From Whitmania pigra (taxonomy: Eukaryota; Annelida; Clitellata; Hirudinida; Haemopidae), in assembly GCA_021613335.1 (NCBI GenBank), contig JAJTWR010000359.1, positions 346,001 through 410,000 on the forward strand: a DNA stretch of 64,000 bases. Reading direction: 5' to 3'. This document shows, piece by piece, positions 1 to 10,767 of this stretch. The notes beneath the pieces are model-generated. The model did not search any database. It saw only the letters and a list, made by a program, of their open reading frames with translations, and was not told the DNA's origin. A program made the translations under genes and the position numbers. Numbering within the stretch: position 1 is the stretch's first letter; each line of letters opens with the position of its first letter.

Positions 1-1673
1 CTCTTTAGCAACTCTTTGTGCCTCAGATCAATGAGATCATCTTTAGCCAAGTCCTGATCATCCATACTTTCCAAATTGACCAAAAATGGATTCCTGACCC
101 AGACATCATGGGGCTGCAACTTTTTCGTAATAAAGTAGTCATGAAATGATGCCATCAGAGTTCCTAGGTGAGTCAAAATGTCGCCTTTAAGAGAAGCTGG
201 CATGGTGCCAGCTGCATCCAGACTGGGTTGCAGAGACTCTTCTAGTCTTGGAAAATTGGCAAAATTGTTATTCTCCACTCATCTGATCCACAGGGGCAGC
301 TTCTCCAGAAATAAGCCTAGTTTCTCACCAGCATCAATAACAGTCATGTTAGGACCCTGAATCTTAGTGTTAAGTTCATTTGCATGGTGAAAATGTCAGC
401 CAAATATGCCAGTGATAGGCTGAATTCTGACAGACAAAATATAATTTCAAGGTCACTCTATTTCTCTTATAAGAACATGGACACCTCAATATGCAGTTCC
501 ATTAGTCGGCTGAAAACCTGCCCTCTGGACATCCACCTGACGTCAGTATGAAAAAGCATGACTTCAAAAGGAGCACCAACCTCCTTGCAGAGTTCCTTCA
601 AAAGTCTGTGGTTTGTCGCTCTTGCACGGATGTAGTTCACCACCTTTACTGCTGTTGACATCACCTCTTTCAATCCATTTGGAAGAGTTTTTGTAACTTC
701 ATTTATATAGTGCCATATGCATAGCGTCAGAGGCGCTTCTTGTAACCATTTATATAGCGCTCCTACCCAAGGACGCTGGAGGCAGTGCAGGCTGGGTTTC
801 GAACACGACACATTACGACTGTTGCCATTACCGCCGTATGCAGGCACGTAACCCATTCGGCTAAGCTGCACGCTTTGCTGTAAGGGCATATCGATAGAGC
901 ATGCAATGAGTGACAGTCACATGAGGCGCCTCTGCTCTGACCAAAGCTACAAAACCGGATTGGTTTCTGAGCATTGCTGGTGCTCCATCAGAGCAAATTG
1001 AGCTGAATTTCATTCTCCAGTCATCAAAGTCCTGTTCTGTAAAGAAGTCCACGAGAGCATGCAAGACATCCTGAGCTTTTATTGTGGTGAGTATTGGATG
1101 GCAGAATAGAAATTCTTCTTTGATTGATCCATCACACACATATCTCACAAACACCAGAAGTTAGCTGCACCGAACAACATCAGTAGTCTCATCCAATTGC
1201 AGGCTGAATGAGTAAGGACTGGCCTTCATCTCTGAGGTCACCTGTTGAAGGATGTCAAAAGACATGTCATGGATTCTTGACTGGATGACATTATTGGAGA
1301 GGGGGATCTTGTCTATCTCCTTTCTCTCCTTCTCTCCATACACCAGCTTGACCATCTCCAGTGCCCATGGCTTGATTAAGGCCTCTCCAATTGTATGGGG
1401 CTTCTTGTCTTTTGCTATGAGGTAGGCCTCCATGTAAGAGGCCTCCAGAAAAGGTTTCTGGGTCTGAGCAAATCCAAGACTTGGCAGAGTGCCTGATAAT
1501 TGGAACCGAGCCCTCTTCTGTTTCATATCATTGAGTCCATCCTTGAGACTGTCAGGATGAAGCCTCTGGTGTTCCTTCAGCTTTGATGACCTCATGCTTT
1601 CAGCACTGAGAACCTTTCCGCCTATGAAGCATTGAGGCTTCTGAATACCATCACGCTCGGTGACACATGACAC
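1..1673 (-). pseudogene. Dead hAT transposase, ZBED5/FAM200-like
   Basis: Minus-strand translation gives, in order: a decayed BED-type zinc finger (PQCFIGGKVLSAESMRSSKL, near 1630-1560), the first catalytic block (SLQLDETTDVVRCS, ending at 1164), the block SSICSDGAPAMLRNQSGF, a THCMLYRYAL block near 900, then NYIRARATNHRLLKELC and DVRWMSRGQVFSRL near 520-640, and a C-terminal part (LQPSLDAAG, VWVRNPF) running off the left edge. This order is that of ZBED5/FAM200-type hAT transposases. An in-frame TAA at 1161-1163 separates the first two ORFs, a SINE interrupts the coding region at 696-872, and stops follow 467, so the copy is inactive. Its outer terminus is visible at 1770-1799. Family assignment is confident; exact family naming is inference. 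Confidence 0.85.
696..872 (-). mobile_element. tRNA-derived SINE nested in the hAT fossil
   Basis: Read on the minus strand, the insert starts near GCTTAGCCGAATGGGTTACG, which resembles an RNA polymerase III A box, and about 60 bases later has GTTCGAAACC, a good B box. The hAT reading frame is ALTAK before and TLPNGLKEV after it, so the insertion splits a contiguous protein motif. The flanks TTACAGCAAA and TTACAAAAAC look like a slightly decayed target duplication. The 3' end carries the same 18 bases (719-736) as a LINE 3' end at 10813-10830. A partial second copy lies at 37985-38075. Confidence 0.75.
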
Positions 1674-1769
1674 CCATACTCGTTAATTGTGCATAAATAT
1701 TATTCTCGGATTTTTTAGAAAGTTAGTTTAAAAATAATTTTGAAAATTTTTCATGCTGATTTTGCTAGG

Positions 1770-1799
1770 AAGCCCTGGCTCCCAGGTTGGGAACCCCTG
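1770..1799 (-). mobile_element. hAT terminal inverted repeat
   Basis: The minus strand reads CAGGGGTTCCCAACCTGGGA, a typical hAT end starting with CAG, about 100 bases upstream of the first recognisable codon of the hAT fossil. It marks the 5' boundary of that element. The 8 bases after it (1800-1807) should be the target duplication; the partner copy lies outside the window to the left. Confidence 0.75.
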
Positions 1800-1807
1800 G
1801 ATTAGAC

Positions 1808-2809
1808 ACCATAGGTAATGTGCCTATGATTATTGATTGTCAATGCTAACCACAGCACTTAAAGTTAAAGATTATTATGATAAGAAATGATAGTAAAGGT
1901 GGTTTGTGGTTGCGCTGGTAATGATGAAGTATGATAGCAATAAGAACCAGCATGTGCTTATGGCCTACTAAATCAAAATTTAAAAAATTTAATATTAATA
2001 AATTAATTTTAATAATATGGAGAAACAAATTGGCATTAAATTAATTAGAACAATCATCCTTCCCTTGGCGATTTCTTTTGCCACTACGACCTTAATTTAT
2101 AAATTACTACTATTACTAGTCTTCTAGTCCTAGGACATTGTAAAAGCACTAATCGATTATGCAAAAAGAAAAAGAAAAGATAAACTAAAAAAGTTAATTA
2201 TTGCTGGAATATTTTATAAGGGGTGCATTTTGCATTAACAACCCAATTTATGAAAAGTCATTAAACATCACAGGGTCTGTCGAAGACTCAGTGGGTAGTA
2301 CTACTTTGAATACAAAAAGAGATAATTTAAAAAAATTACATTAGGTTGATTCGGAGAACACGTTGGTTTTGGCCGTGGACCGGGCACGCAAATATTGTCC
2401 GATGCGAGCAACTCACATCTGTTCAAAAAGTTTTAATGCTTCCACCTTGTTTTTGGCTTATTTAAGTTCACACTCACAAATTTAAATTAAATTAAATTCA
2501 TATTTTCCAAACTAATTTGCAAAAAAAAGTTTACGAATTTGTATTAAATGCAAACGAGTAGGGATGCAATTTAAACCCAAAAAACCTGGAGCATAAAGGT
2601 TAAGCATGCACCTTATGAAGGTCAAGTTATTCATTAATGGCCTTTACACAGACTGAGTCTAGCGTAGTCCAGCAGGAAGAAGAGCTGAAAGACTTTAATT
2701 ATAAATTTTATATTTATGCCGAATATTTTAAGCGCATATTTTAAATACATGTTTTACAGAACAGAAATAGATCTTGTTTGTTAATTTATGTGGGAAAAAT
2801 GAAAATTTC
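1808..2809. other. Intergenic, nothing recognised
   Basis: AT-rich sequence with runs of A and T. The only ORFs are short and have no domain, composition or splice signal that suggests coding. Confidence 0.6.
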
Positions 2810-3202
2810 AAATAAAAAATTAAATTTATTTTGCTATTGTCACTCATTAAAACATTTTCTCGCTCGATCGTGGCCACAAAATCTAATGTGCCTAGTCCTA
2901 CGAAAAGGCTCAATCTAGCCCTGCTTGTATATATTACTATGTAGTAATGAGTCAAAATATGGTGATTTGAACACATAACCCTTAAATGAGAGCTTATTTT
3001 AGTAAGCTTAAACATTTTCGTTTTTAACGCGAAGAATAATTTCTTCAGATAATAGTTACTTATTCTAACCATAGAATTTTTAAAGAATAAATCACAATGG
3101 CCGACATATGCATGACCATACAGCGATGTTATTTGAACCCGTATTTTCGTTGGACAATACGTAATAAGAACATTTGTAAGAAGACATTCATGGAAGACTC
3201 AC

Positions 3203-3514
3203 TTAATTTGACGTCGACTTCGTTAAGAAGCTTGTCATTGTCATCGACGCACGTATAAGTTCCAATGACGGATTCACTAAGAGATACAATGACAAGCTGA
3301 AAGACATCGTTAGACACGGACAGTATGTATTGTCCTTCGTACAAAGAATCCAATGCGCATTTGTTCTGACCCAAAATGCAGGACCCTAAAAACCTTCTCG
3401 TTTGATATTTGAATGTAAGAACCTGTCCAATTTTGACAGTCTCTCGAGTCGCATTGCAATATAATGTCACGGACTCTCCTTCTTTTCCCACAATTTCATC
3501 GATAAAAGCTTCCA
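3203..3514 (-). CDS. Immunoglobulin-domain exon (orphan)
   Basis: The exon encodes about 104 residues with an Ig fold signature: EGESVTLYCNAT around the first cysteine and SESVIGTYTCVDD around the second, about 70 residues apart. The usual tryptophan of strand C is absent (LTFKYQ instead). On the minus strand it is bounded by a polypyrimidine-rich acceptor (TTTCATCTTTCAAG) and a strong donor (GTGAGT at 3202-3197). Length 312 is divisible by three and both junctions are phase 1, as is classical for Ig exons. No ATG start or neighbouring exon could be identified, so it is either an internal exon of a gene with far-away partners or an isolated relic. Product: cell-surface or secreted Ig protein, function unknown. 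Confidence 0.65.
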
Positions 3515-3592
3515 CTTGAAAGATGAAACAAACTAAAAAGTCAAATTAACCATTTATTTGTCTATGATGAAATTGATGGAAATTTCAATAAC

Positions 3593-3678
3593 AAAATTTA
3601 TTTTTTTTTGCTGCTGTCACCATAAGAACATTTTCTCGCTCTCGATCATGGCCACAAAATCTAATTTGCCTAGTAATA
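3593..3678. repeat. Dispersed repeat, second copy at about 2815-2898
   Basis: The two copies share cores such as ACATTTTCTCGCTC and TGGCCACAAAATCTAAT and lie on either side of the Ig exon in the same orientation. Similarity is imperfect, with single-base indels. The family is not recognised. Confidence 0.6.
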
Positions 3679-4714
3679 ATTTATTTATTTAATTACTCAA
3701 TTACTAATTATTTACAAACCCGATAACAACAACGCCTCGAAAAGAATAGACTTCTTAGCCGTTACATACATCGCTGAAGGTAAACCTTTAAGAAACTAAA
3801 CGTCGTCGTGGAGATGAATTAAAAGTTGTGACCTGGTCCATGTAAATAATATTTAAATGGTATTAATAGGTAATAGAATCTAATAATGCAGTCACTATAT
3901 TTAATTCAATATTAAAAAATAAAATGAATAATTCTATACTTATGTTATTTACTGTCAAGTTCCCATTCAAATGTCACAAGCGTAAATGTTTGTTTGGGAT
4001 TTAAATCCTGATTTTATTCTTAGTCTTGTTAGAAGTTAGTCTTGCGTGACTTCCGTGTTTATGTTCATGTTTTGCCCTCTTTAATCTCCTTCCCCGTTGG
4101 GCTCAATTTAAACTAATCAGACTTTGGTTAACCAAAATGTGTAGAAAATGTGGGGTTTGGCAGTTTTATTATTCAGAACACTTTGGAAATCGAAATCATC
4201 ACGGATATTTAACTTGCACTGCTCATGTCACCTCATCCATCCACCCGTTCAGTCGTTCAAACTTTATTTGAAGACATTTGAGCAGGGTTACTGACTTTTC
4301 AGTAAAATAAACAAATAAAACATGGTTACTGAGTAGATATAGTTAACAGAATTTGTATTATTGCTGTTATTGTTTGGAACAATGTGAGAGTTAGTTAGAT
4401 AATTAAATATTGATTTTATTGACCAATTTTATTAAAAACTTCACAAATTACATAAAACATTCCAATAAATTAAGTAAGTGAAATAATTCTTATTTAATGC
4501 TCAATTAACCAAAATATCAGCCAAACTTAGTATATAGAAATGGTCACTGATCTCAAACCTGCAAAGATTCTACAAAATCTAACCTATGAACGCTTACTTA
4601 AATATTTTCAATTAACAAATGAAACAAAATGTTAACGCAGAAAGTTCAGAAGGGTAAAACAACTTATTTAATAATTTAACAACTTATTTAACAATTTAAA
4701 TATAATAGTTTCGG
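3679..4714. other. Intergenic, nothing recognised
   Basis: AT-rich sequence downstream of DRC10-like gene A. No ORF or repeat was recognised. Confidence 0.6.
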
Positions 4715-6439
4715 TCAATGGCGAACGGAATTCTTCATTTTTTTCTTTGGCGAGACACCCTTTCTTTTTATGCGGTAACTTCTCCACCAGTTTTGAATTT
4801 TTATTGCTGACGTATTTCTTAGCGTCGCATCTCTGATTGAACCTTCTTCTTTGACCAATTTTGACAGAGCTTCCAGTTGTACTTTGTTGAACTCATCAAT
4901 GAGTGGGTAATATGTATCTTCCATATCTTTTATGGCCGTTTGTTGTTTTCTGTATCCTGCTGATGCCGCCTCTATTTCAGATTCGAATGATGCCATTGAA
5001 CGATACAATTTCATTGTCATCTCCTCAATTTCCTCGTTGATCTTGTACTTCGTCTGCCTAAGTTCGCTCTCTCTCGTCCAATTGTCTGCTCTCGTCTGAA
5101 CTGCCGTCTTCATGAGAGTTGAGATGCGATCTCGAATTGTCATTTTTTCTTCCGATTCTGTCTGCAATTGCTTCATGCGGTAACTGTGTTCATCTTTGAG
5201 TCGAGTGAGGGTTTCGGCGAGTAGTTTCTGTGCCATGTCAGCTTCCAATCTAAAATGTCGAATGTTCTCGTCTAGTAGTTTAAGCTTGCTTCTGCTCTCG
5301 CGAATAACTCTTCTCTTTTCGTTTTCAAGAACTATCGACAACTTTTTGTAGTCCATGCTTCTGTTGAGAGAATGTTTGATGTACAACTTCCTAGCAAAAT
5401 CTTCCACTGGATTCATGCTGAACTTCTTCTCGCAAATGCTTTTTAAAAGTTCAAACTCGCTTATGAAACCTAATGCACTTCTGAGGTTGGTGTGATTATT
5501 TAGAAGGTAGTCCTCCAATTGAGGATTGACTTTGAGTTTCCTAAACAATGTCCTTAGAAAATTGGACAAAAATTCGCGTGACAAACCTTGATTGTCTCGC
5601 ATGTTGTCCAGGACGACGAAGGAAGTCTTGCTTTTGTCGCTGATGAAGATGTACTTGCAGTCAGCACACCTCAACCTGAGGAGTTTCTCAACAGAATTTA
5701 GATTGAATGTCGTCACATCATCCACTGATGGGCGCATTGCATGGATTTCTGATTTTTTAGAACTTGCATTTTTGGCGGCAGCATCTCTGGAAGTAGTACT
5801 TTTGGCGGCAACTTCTTTAGAAGCACTTTTTGTAGCCGTTTCCTTCACATCGATATCCAGTTCACTTGTTTCCATGTCTTCCACATCCGAAATAAATTCC
5901 TTTTCGATTGGTATGTTTTCCACAAAATCAAATACTTTGACGACATTCAACGAAACCCACGTCGATTCCACAAATTCGTCCAAAAATTCTTTCACTCTGC
6001 TTATGAAAGCGTCCAAAGACTCATCTGACGTGAGAGTAGCCATCGCTGCGGCATCTTCTGCTTCCTTTGTTAAAACTTTTGGCAAGTCATAATGTGGTTT
6101 CAAGATGTTGCGTACGTCACAAATGTTGTAAAACTGAACCAAAATTTGTTCTAATTGTTGACTCACGGGAGGCATGTAGATCTTGTTTGCCGATTTCAGG
6201 TTGAACAAAATCTTTGCGTCTTTGATCGCTTCTTTCAGACATCCGAGGACCCTCTCACCAAACACGCTCATGTTGCCTTCTCCGAAATCTTTGATAATTT
6301 TTGCGGCATTTATTACTTTCTTGTTCTTCTTCGACTTGAAGCGACTCAATCTTTCTTTGGAGACGGTGTCATAAAGTGACTGAGCAACTGATGGACAAAA
6401 GTCCAAGGAATGTCTTTTCGACAATCTCCTTGAGTACAT
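4715..6439 (-). CDS. DRC10/IQCD-like protein A (IQ domain protein of the nexin-dynein regulatory complex)
   Basis: A single uninterrupted 574-aa ORF with an ATG at 6439. The C-terminal IQ motif (SAIKIQNWWRSYRIKRKG, about residues 544-561), preceded by about 200 residues of predicted coiled coil (KLLAETLTRLKDEHS onward), is the pattern of DRC10 (IQCD), an axonemal protein of the nexin-dynein regulatory complex that helps regulate ciliary beating; IQ motifs bind calmodulin. The N-terminal half contains GERVLGCLKEAI, matching the family's N-terminal helix. A low-complexity Ala/Ser/Lys insert lies near residues 205-230. It is intronless and roughly 120 residues longer than vertebrate IQCD as I recall it. 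A divergent paralogue lies at 20513-22150 on the same strand. Assignment to the family is strong; orthology versus lineage-specific duplicate cannot be decided here. Confidence 0.8.
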   Translation of the reverse strand: MYSRRLSKRHSLDFCPSVAQSLYDTVSKERLSRFKSKKNKKVINAAKIIKDFGEGNMSVFGERVLGCLKEAIKDAKILFNLKSANKIYMPPVSQQLEQILVQFYNICDVRNILKPHYDLPKVLTKEAEDAAAMATLTSDESLDAFISRVKEFLDEFVESTWVSLNVVKVFDFVENIPIEKEFISDVEDMETSELDIDVKETATKSASKEVAAKSTTSRDAAAKNASSKKSEIHAMRPSVDDVTTFNLNSVEKLLRLRCADCKYIFISDKSKTSFVVLDNMRDNQGLSREFLSNFLRTLFRKLKVNPQLEDYLLNNHTNLRSALGFISEFELLKSICEKKFSMNPVEDFARKLYIKHSLNRSMDYKKLSIVLENEKRRVIRESRSKLKLLDENIRHFRLEADMAQKLLAETLTRLKDEHSYRMKQLQTESEEKMTIRDRISTLMKTAVQTRADNWTRESELRQTKYKINEEIEEMTMKLYRSMASFESEIEAASAGYRKQQTAIKDMEDTYYPLIDEFNKVQLEALSKLVKEEGSIRDATLRNTSAIKIQNWWRSYRIKRKGVSPKKKMKNSVRH

Positions 6440-7351
6440 GATGATGATGACGATTCAGTTAACATCCATTGCGTAACTAATTGATGTTTGAACACCTCAA
6501 GAAAATGTTTACAACCGCGAGTAATTCAAAATTGTATTCGTTGGAAAAGGTTTTGTCTGCTTCGACGTCAGCATAGATACGCTTAAATCTTGATTTTAAG
6601 AATCGTTCGATGTTTGCCAATGTTTTGAGACAACAACAAGGATTCCAAGAAATTTCTTTACCTCTTTAAAACATTTGTATTTACTAAAATTTGTTTTATT
6701 AATTATTTTAACATACAAAGCCCACTCTAATTCTAGGGCTGCTGATTAATATGCATTAACGGGCGATTGATACGTTAAATTTTTTGCAGATAAAATAATT
6801 AACTCGTTAAATGTTTTAATTTTATAAAATTTTAATTTGAAATATTTTCATAAAACAATTTTCGACTTTTTTGTCGAGTCGTTCTACTCAATGTTCACTC
6901 AAAAAATATTTCGCTTCTTTAATTAAATTTGGATTGTAATTGCATTCTAAAATTCACCAGTTATATAGCAGCACCCGCTCAGAGCATCTGCTCTTCTAGA
7001 ACTGATTAAAATAATAATATTTTATTATAATCAAAATATGTAAAAATTTAATGTGGTTCGCGTTTTAGTTTATTGTTCTCAAAACATAATTTTATTACTT
7101 ATACCTTAAACACTATTTTTGCAGTTAATGGTTATTATAGCTATAGAAACTCTTGCTAGCGGCTAAGAATTGAACTCCTAACGGAGCCACATCAGCGAAA
7201 CTTTAAATGTAAAGGTTAATGTAAATTAAAATACATTAAATCTACAGTCAATGTCAGATTAAATGTCAGATTAAACCAAATGTAGTCCACATGACCGGCA
7301 TGATTTGTTGGCCGTTCAAAATAAAGTTGAAAACCTATATGTCCATGAGTA
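6440..7351. other. Intergenic upstream of DRC10-like gene A
   Basis: AT-rich. Near 7150-7200 a short stretch with GAGTTCAATTC on the minus strand resembles a B box and may be a SINE scrap. No gene was seen. Confidence 0.5.
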
Positions 7352-7360
7352 GCTGTAAAA

Positions 7361-7550
7361 GGCAACCCGTCATAATAGCCGGGCGACAAAATAACCCCGT
7401 CAAAACATAAAACTCATTTCATTTAATCAAATTTGAAATTAGTTATTAATTAATGTCTTCAACTCATACAAATATTTTTTTTATAAAGATACATTGACGG
7501 GGATGTCTTGAAGGGGCTATTTTGTCGCTGGGCTATTTTGACGGGTCACT
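7361..7550. mobile_element. Foldback/MITE element, copy 1 (190 bp)
   Basis: The left end reads GGCAACCCGTCATAATAGCC and the right end is its approximate inverse (GGGCTATTTTGACGGGTCAC). Inside each arm are short repeats of the form GACAAAATAGCCC. Candidate 9-base target duplications are imperfect (GCTGTAAAA at 7352-7360, GCTATATAA at 7551-7559), suggesting an old insertion. It belongs to the same family as 8389-8840 and 39772-40843. Confidence 0.7.
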
Positions 7551-7852
7551 GCTATATAATATTCCATATCCAATTACAAAGGTTCAGTCACTAGTAAGAC
7601 GGGACGGAGGATGTAGGAATCGACCGGGAACACCGCCCTGCAAATTTTAGAAGAGAAATGTCGTAATCCATGTATAAGAAATTTTGATAATTTTTTTTTT
7701 AATGCAAACGTCTATTCCATATCTGGATCCAAGTTATCATTAAATTTCTCATTTGGTGGAATAAGATGGTCGGGTATAGAAGATTTGAATTCATAATGGA
7801 GCTGCACTAAAGTGAATGTCCTAATCATTCGCTTACCGTCGCATAGTATTAA

Positions 7853-8188
7853 TATTTATTTATTTATTTAAGCTAATATTTAAAGTGCCGAAAGCATCCA
7901 TGGCAGGATTTAAAAGGCACTGTTACAATCAAAAACAATCAGTTCTACAGTCGAGCGAGCTAGATTTTAAAAGAAATTTTAGATGTTAATGGGAAGGTTA
8001 TATAAATGTGTTTTAAGGTTGTTTTTGAACATCAACGTTTCGGACGATCTGGCATGATTTAATAATTCATAACAACACAATAACTCATTGTAATAAATAA
8101 AATTGTTCGATACAACGTTGTAGAATGACCCGCTGCTCTTAATATACTTATATTTAAGAAACAGTAATGCTTCCACAATCTTTGGCAA
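7853..8188 (-). mobile_element. 3' end of a LINE with a microsatellite tail
   Basis: The minus strand encodes a frame ending in ARSSETLMFKNNLKTHLY, the characteristic last residues of CR1/L2/Rex1-type reverse-transcriptase ORFs (family motif: LWNSLP..., then FK..LKTHLF). A short 3' UTR ends in a run of AAATA/TAAA-type repeats at 7870-7853. The rest of the element is missing, as expected for 5' truncation during target-primed insertion. Confidence 0.65.
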
Positions 8189-8224
8189 AAGTCTAACCGA
8201 GACGGTTTTAATCGATTTAACGTA

Positions 8225-9130
8225 TGTTCTGATGGCTTTGTTTCAATATTTCAGACATTTGAAAAGCACCTGTTGAGAAATTGTTTACTTAAGAAAATTA
8301 TCCGTAGGCTTCATTTTCAAATTTGGTGCAGTAAACTGTAAAATCTTGCACTGAGTTGAACTTTTCTTCTTTATGTCCTCAATTCAATGGTGACCCGTCA
8401 TAACCTCCCCTGCGACAAAATAGCCCCGTTAATGTATTTAAAAAAAATTTTTGTGAGTTGAATACATTAACCGATAACTGATTCCTAATTTAATTCGAAT
8501 TTAGTGGTTTGAATGCTTTTAATACCGTTTTGAGTTTAATTGGTATCAGGGAATTTCATCATGTGGAAGATTTATCGTCTAAAATATTATTAGGATTCCG
8601 GCTACTTCCTCAAACAAAGGGTTTGATTTGGAATTGGAATCTAATCTATATTATCGATTGACGTACAACATATTCGAGCCACACAAAGTGAATCACCTTA
8701 TCGGACTCACCTTATCATCACGTCATGTGGACATGTAACAAATCCACAATGAACAAATTTTACCGCTATTTTGTCGGAGCTGTTTTGATGAGGCTATTTT
8801 GTCCTGGGCTATTTTGACGGGGCTGTTATGACGGGGTGCCCAATCCAATAGTTGCCAAAAAAACTCTGCACCATATTCTATTTCAGAGTTTGTGTGTTTA
8901 TCGTTATCAACATCCGATACGACGAAGCAAAATACCTGAATATTGCTTTGAACAAAACTGCTCTCAGTAGTCGTCTCTTGTATTCCAACCAAATCAAACA
9001 ATTAGCAGTTGGTGGGGTTATGTACACCCCCAAGAAACCTGCTGATAGCCAATTTTCATGTCGTCGAACACGACAACCCACGGAGAATCATGTTGGTTTG
9101 CAATTGATTTCGGAACATCTTGCTCACAGT
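8225..9130 (+). pseudogene. Decayed duplicate of lectin gene exon 1 and its 5' flank
   Basis: This stretch, minus the foldback insertion, aligns with 15540-15985. The start codon of the parent (ATG at 15721) is ATA here, and one base is lost where the parent reads GCCAATGTTTCATG and this copy GCCAATTTTCATG, which shifts the frame in the middle of the F5/8C domain. Recognisable coding includes FRVCVFIVINIRYDEA (signal-peptide region) and NIALNKTALSSRLLYSNQ. Exons 2 and 3 are not found downstream. It is not expected to make a product. Confidence 0.8.
8389..8840. mobile_element. Foldback/MITE element, copy 2 (452 bp) with 9-bp target duplication
   Basis: The ends are GGTGACCCGTCATAAC (left) and the inverse of GGCACCCCGTCATAAC (right). 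Flanking 9-mers CAATTCAAT (8380-8388) and CAATCCAAT (8841-8849) differ by one base. The element sits in a duplicated copy of the lectin gene's 5' region; the uninterrupted parental sequence is present at about 15690-15700, which confirms both boundaries. No ORF is inside. Long arms with internal subrepeats and 9-bp duplications are reminiscent of Mutator-like or foldback elements, but no transposase links it to a superfamily. Confidence 0.85.
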
Positions 9131-10339
9131 CACATAACTGCAGCCCAATGTAATTGAAAAGCGATCCAATCAGCTAACACGGAAACTGTTTTAATACCAC
9201 GGATATCACTTATCCCTTCTGGGAGTAACATGCCGTTCAAATTCAAACATAAACAGTTTCCTATCCGTTTAGCCTTTTTTATGACGATCAATAAATCTCA
9301 GGATCAAACTTTTGAAAAACTTTGTATTACTTGTTAATTACTTTGTAAAACTTTGTATCTATTACCTGCCAAACCTACCGGTTTTCAGCCATGTACAACT
9401 CTATGTATGTCTGTTCAGAATACGACTCTGTAACTGTTGTCTCAAAAAATCAAGTCATTAAAACTGTGTTTCACCAAAATTTTTGACAAGGATGTTTAAG
9501 GTGTAAGTAATAAAATTGTGTTATGAGAACTATCGACATGTTTTTATTATAATAAAAGATCATTTTGATCAGTTCTAGAAGCGCTGGTGCCGCTAGTAAC
9601 ATTAAAAAATACATTTTCAACTACTACGAAATAACTACTCATGCAACGATTCTGCAGGATCACATCGAGTCCAACAGAAAAAGTTTTTTCAAATCACAAG
9701 ACCAACATATGTTCCATGCCGCTCGAAAAACGTTCTTGCGCAGCAAATCAATTATTTAACCGAGTAATGTTTTGCATAACATGCGGCTGCGACGACAACA
9801 TAGTACAGGGCCGCCGACAGAGAATGTTGACCCCTAGGCAGAGCAATCACAGGCCACTGTTTTCAGATATGAGCAAATTACACTATGAAACTCTGCTACG
9901 CATCACTCATTGGCACATATCTTTCAAAAGAAGACAAGTGTTCGTCCTATTTATAATTTAGGAATAAAACTTCAGAATTGATGGAGAAATATTTCATAAT
10001 TTCCGAAGATGCAACAGCTCATGAATCATGACGGATCTTTCATTTTTGCCAAGATCTTTTATTTCAAAGATTTTGTGAAAATCTTAAAAGTTATGGACAT
10101 AATGCATGCAATGCCTTCTTTTAATTTAGTTACAAATTACTCAAAAAAAATGTAATTTAATACCAATTACAAATTACATGTGCCGAAATTTATAAATTAC
10201 AAAATTAAATTGGTAATTTCAAATTATGTCAAATTAACTACCAGAGCATCTTTTATTGCAACAAGTTATATTATCAATACAATTAACACTGAAAGTATTG
10301 CACAACATTCAGAAACGTCAGTAAGAACAAGCACTTACA
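9131..10339. other. Intergenic with possible hAT terminal remnant
   Basis: CAGGGCCGCCGACAGAGAAT at 9808-9827 looks like a hAT terminal sequence and may be the left end of the element whose transposase tail lies at 10340-10588. No gene was recognised; the small ORFs here have no supporting features. Confidence 0.4.
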
Positions 10340-10588
10340 TCACGATGTAGCAATTCTGTCGATCATTCTAGTTTTTTTTAGCAGCAACAGTTTCTCAATC
10401 GTTTTGTGATACAGTTTACACCTGTGTGGTCTGGTGATAATCATAGCGAAACTGAAAAAGAGCTCAACTTGTACCGAAGAGGCCAGAGTTGCATTAAAAA
10501 GTACAAACATTTGCTTAATCGTTGGATAACTATTAAGCTCAATCCTTTTTGAATCTTCCAAAAACTGGAGAGCTTCCAACTCAATCAC
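10340..10588 (-). pseudogene. hAT transposase C-terminal dimerisation domain fragment
   Basis: The 82-aa minus-strand ORF reads SYPTIKQMFVLFNATLASS, then VQVELFFSFAMIITRPHRCK and EKLLLLK. This follows the hAT C-terminal domain pattern (YP.I..LF..YN..LPSSA.VERLFS...I..P.R..L....E.LL.L). The upstream catalytic region is not preserved, so it is an isolated relic. Confidence 0.7.
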
Positions 10589-10767
10589 TTACTAGCTTTC
10601 AGCCGCTAGTATCAACATAATTAGCATTCTATACAAAACCAAAGTAACCATCTGTATATTTCAAAATATTCTAGTTTAATGCCTTTAAAACTTGGCAATT
10701 TCAGTTCACTCATCAATTTGGTCAAAACAACTCCTTTTTAAGCACACCCTTAATGTTGAGTTCCATT

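Noticed and set aside
696..872. Functional tRNA gene from the A- and B-box-like sequences
   Set aside because: The boxes sit in a longer repeated unit with a LINE-like tail, cloverleaf pairing is not evident, and a second partial copy exists, so it is a SINE.
5592..6092. 166-codon plus-strand ORF
   Set aside because: Antisense shadow of DRC10-like gene A; composition mirrors the other strand and no domain is recognised.
9641..9961. 106-codon plus ORF containing two Cys and a basic segment
   Set aside because: Overlaps a likely hAT terminus, no recognisable domain, and a competing frame of similar length.
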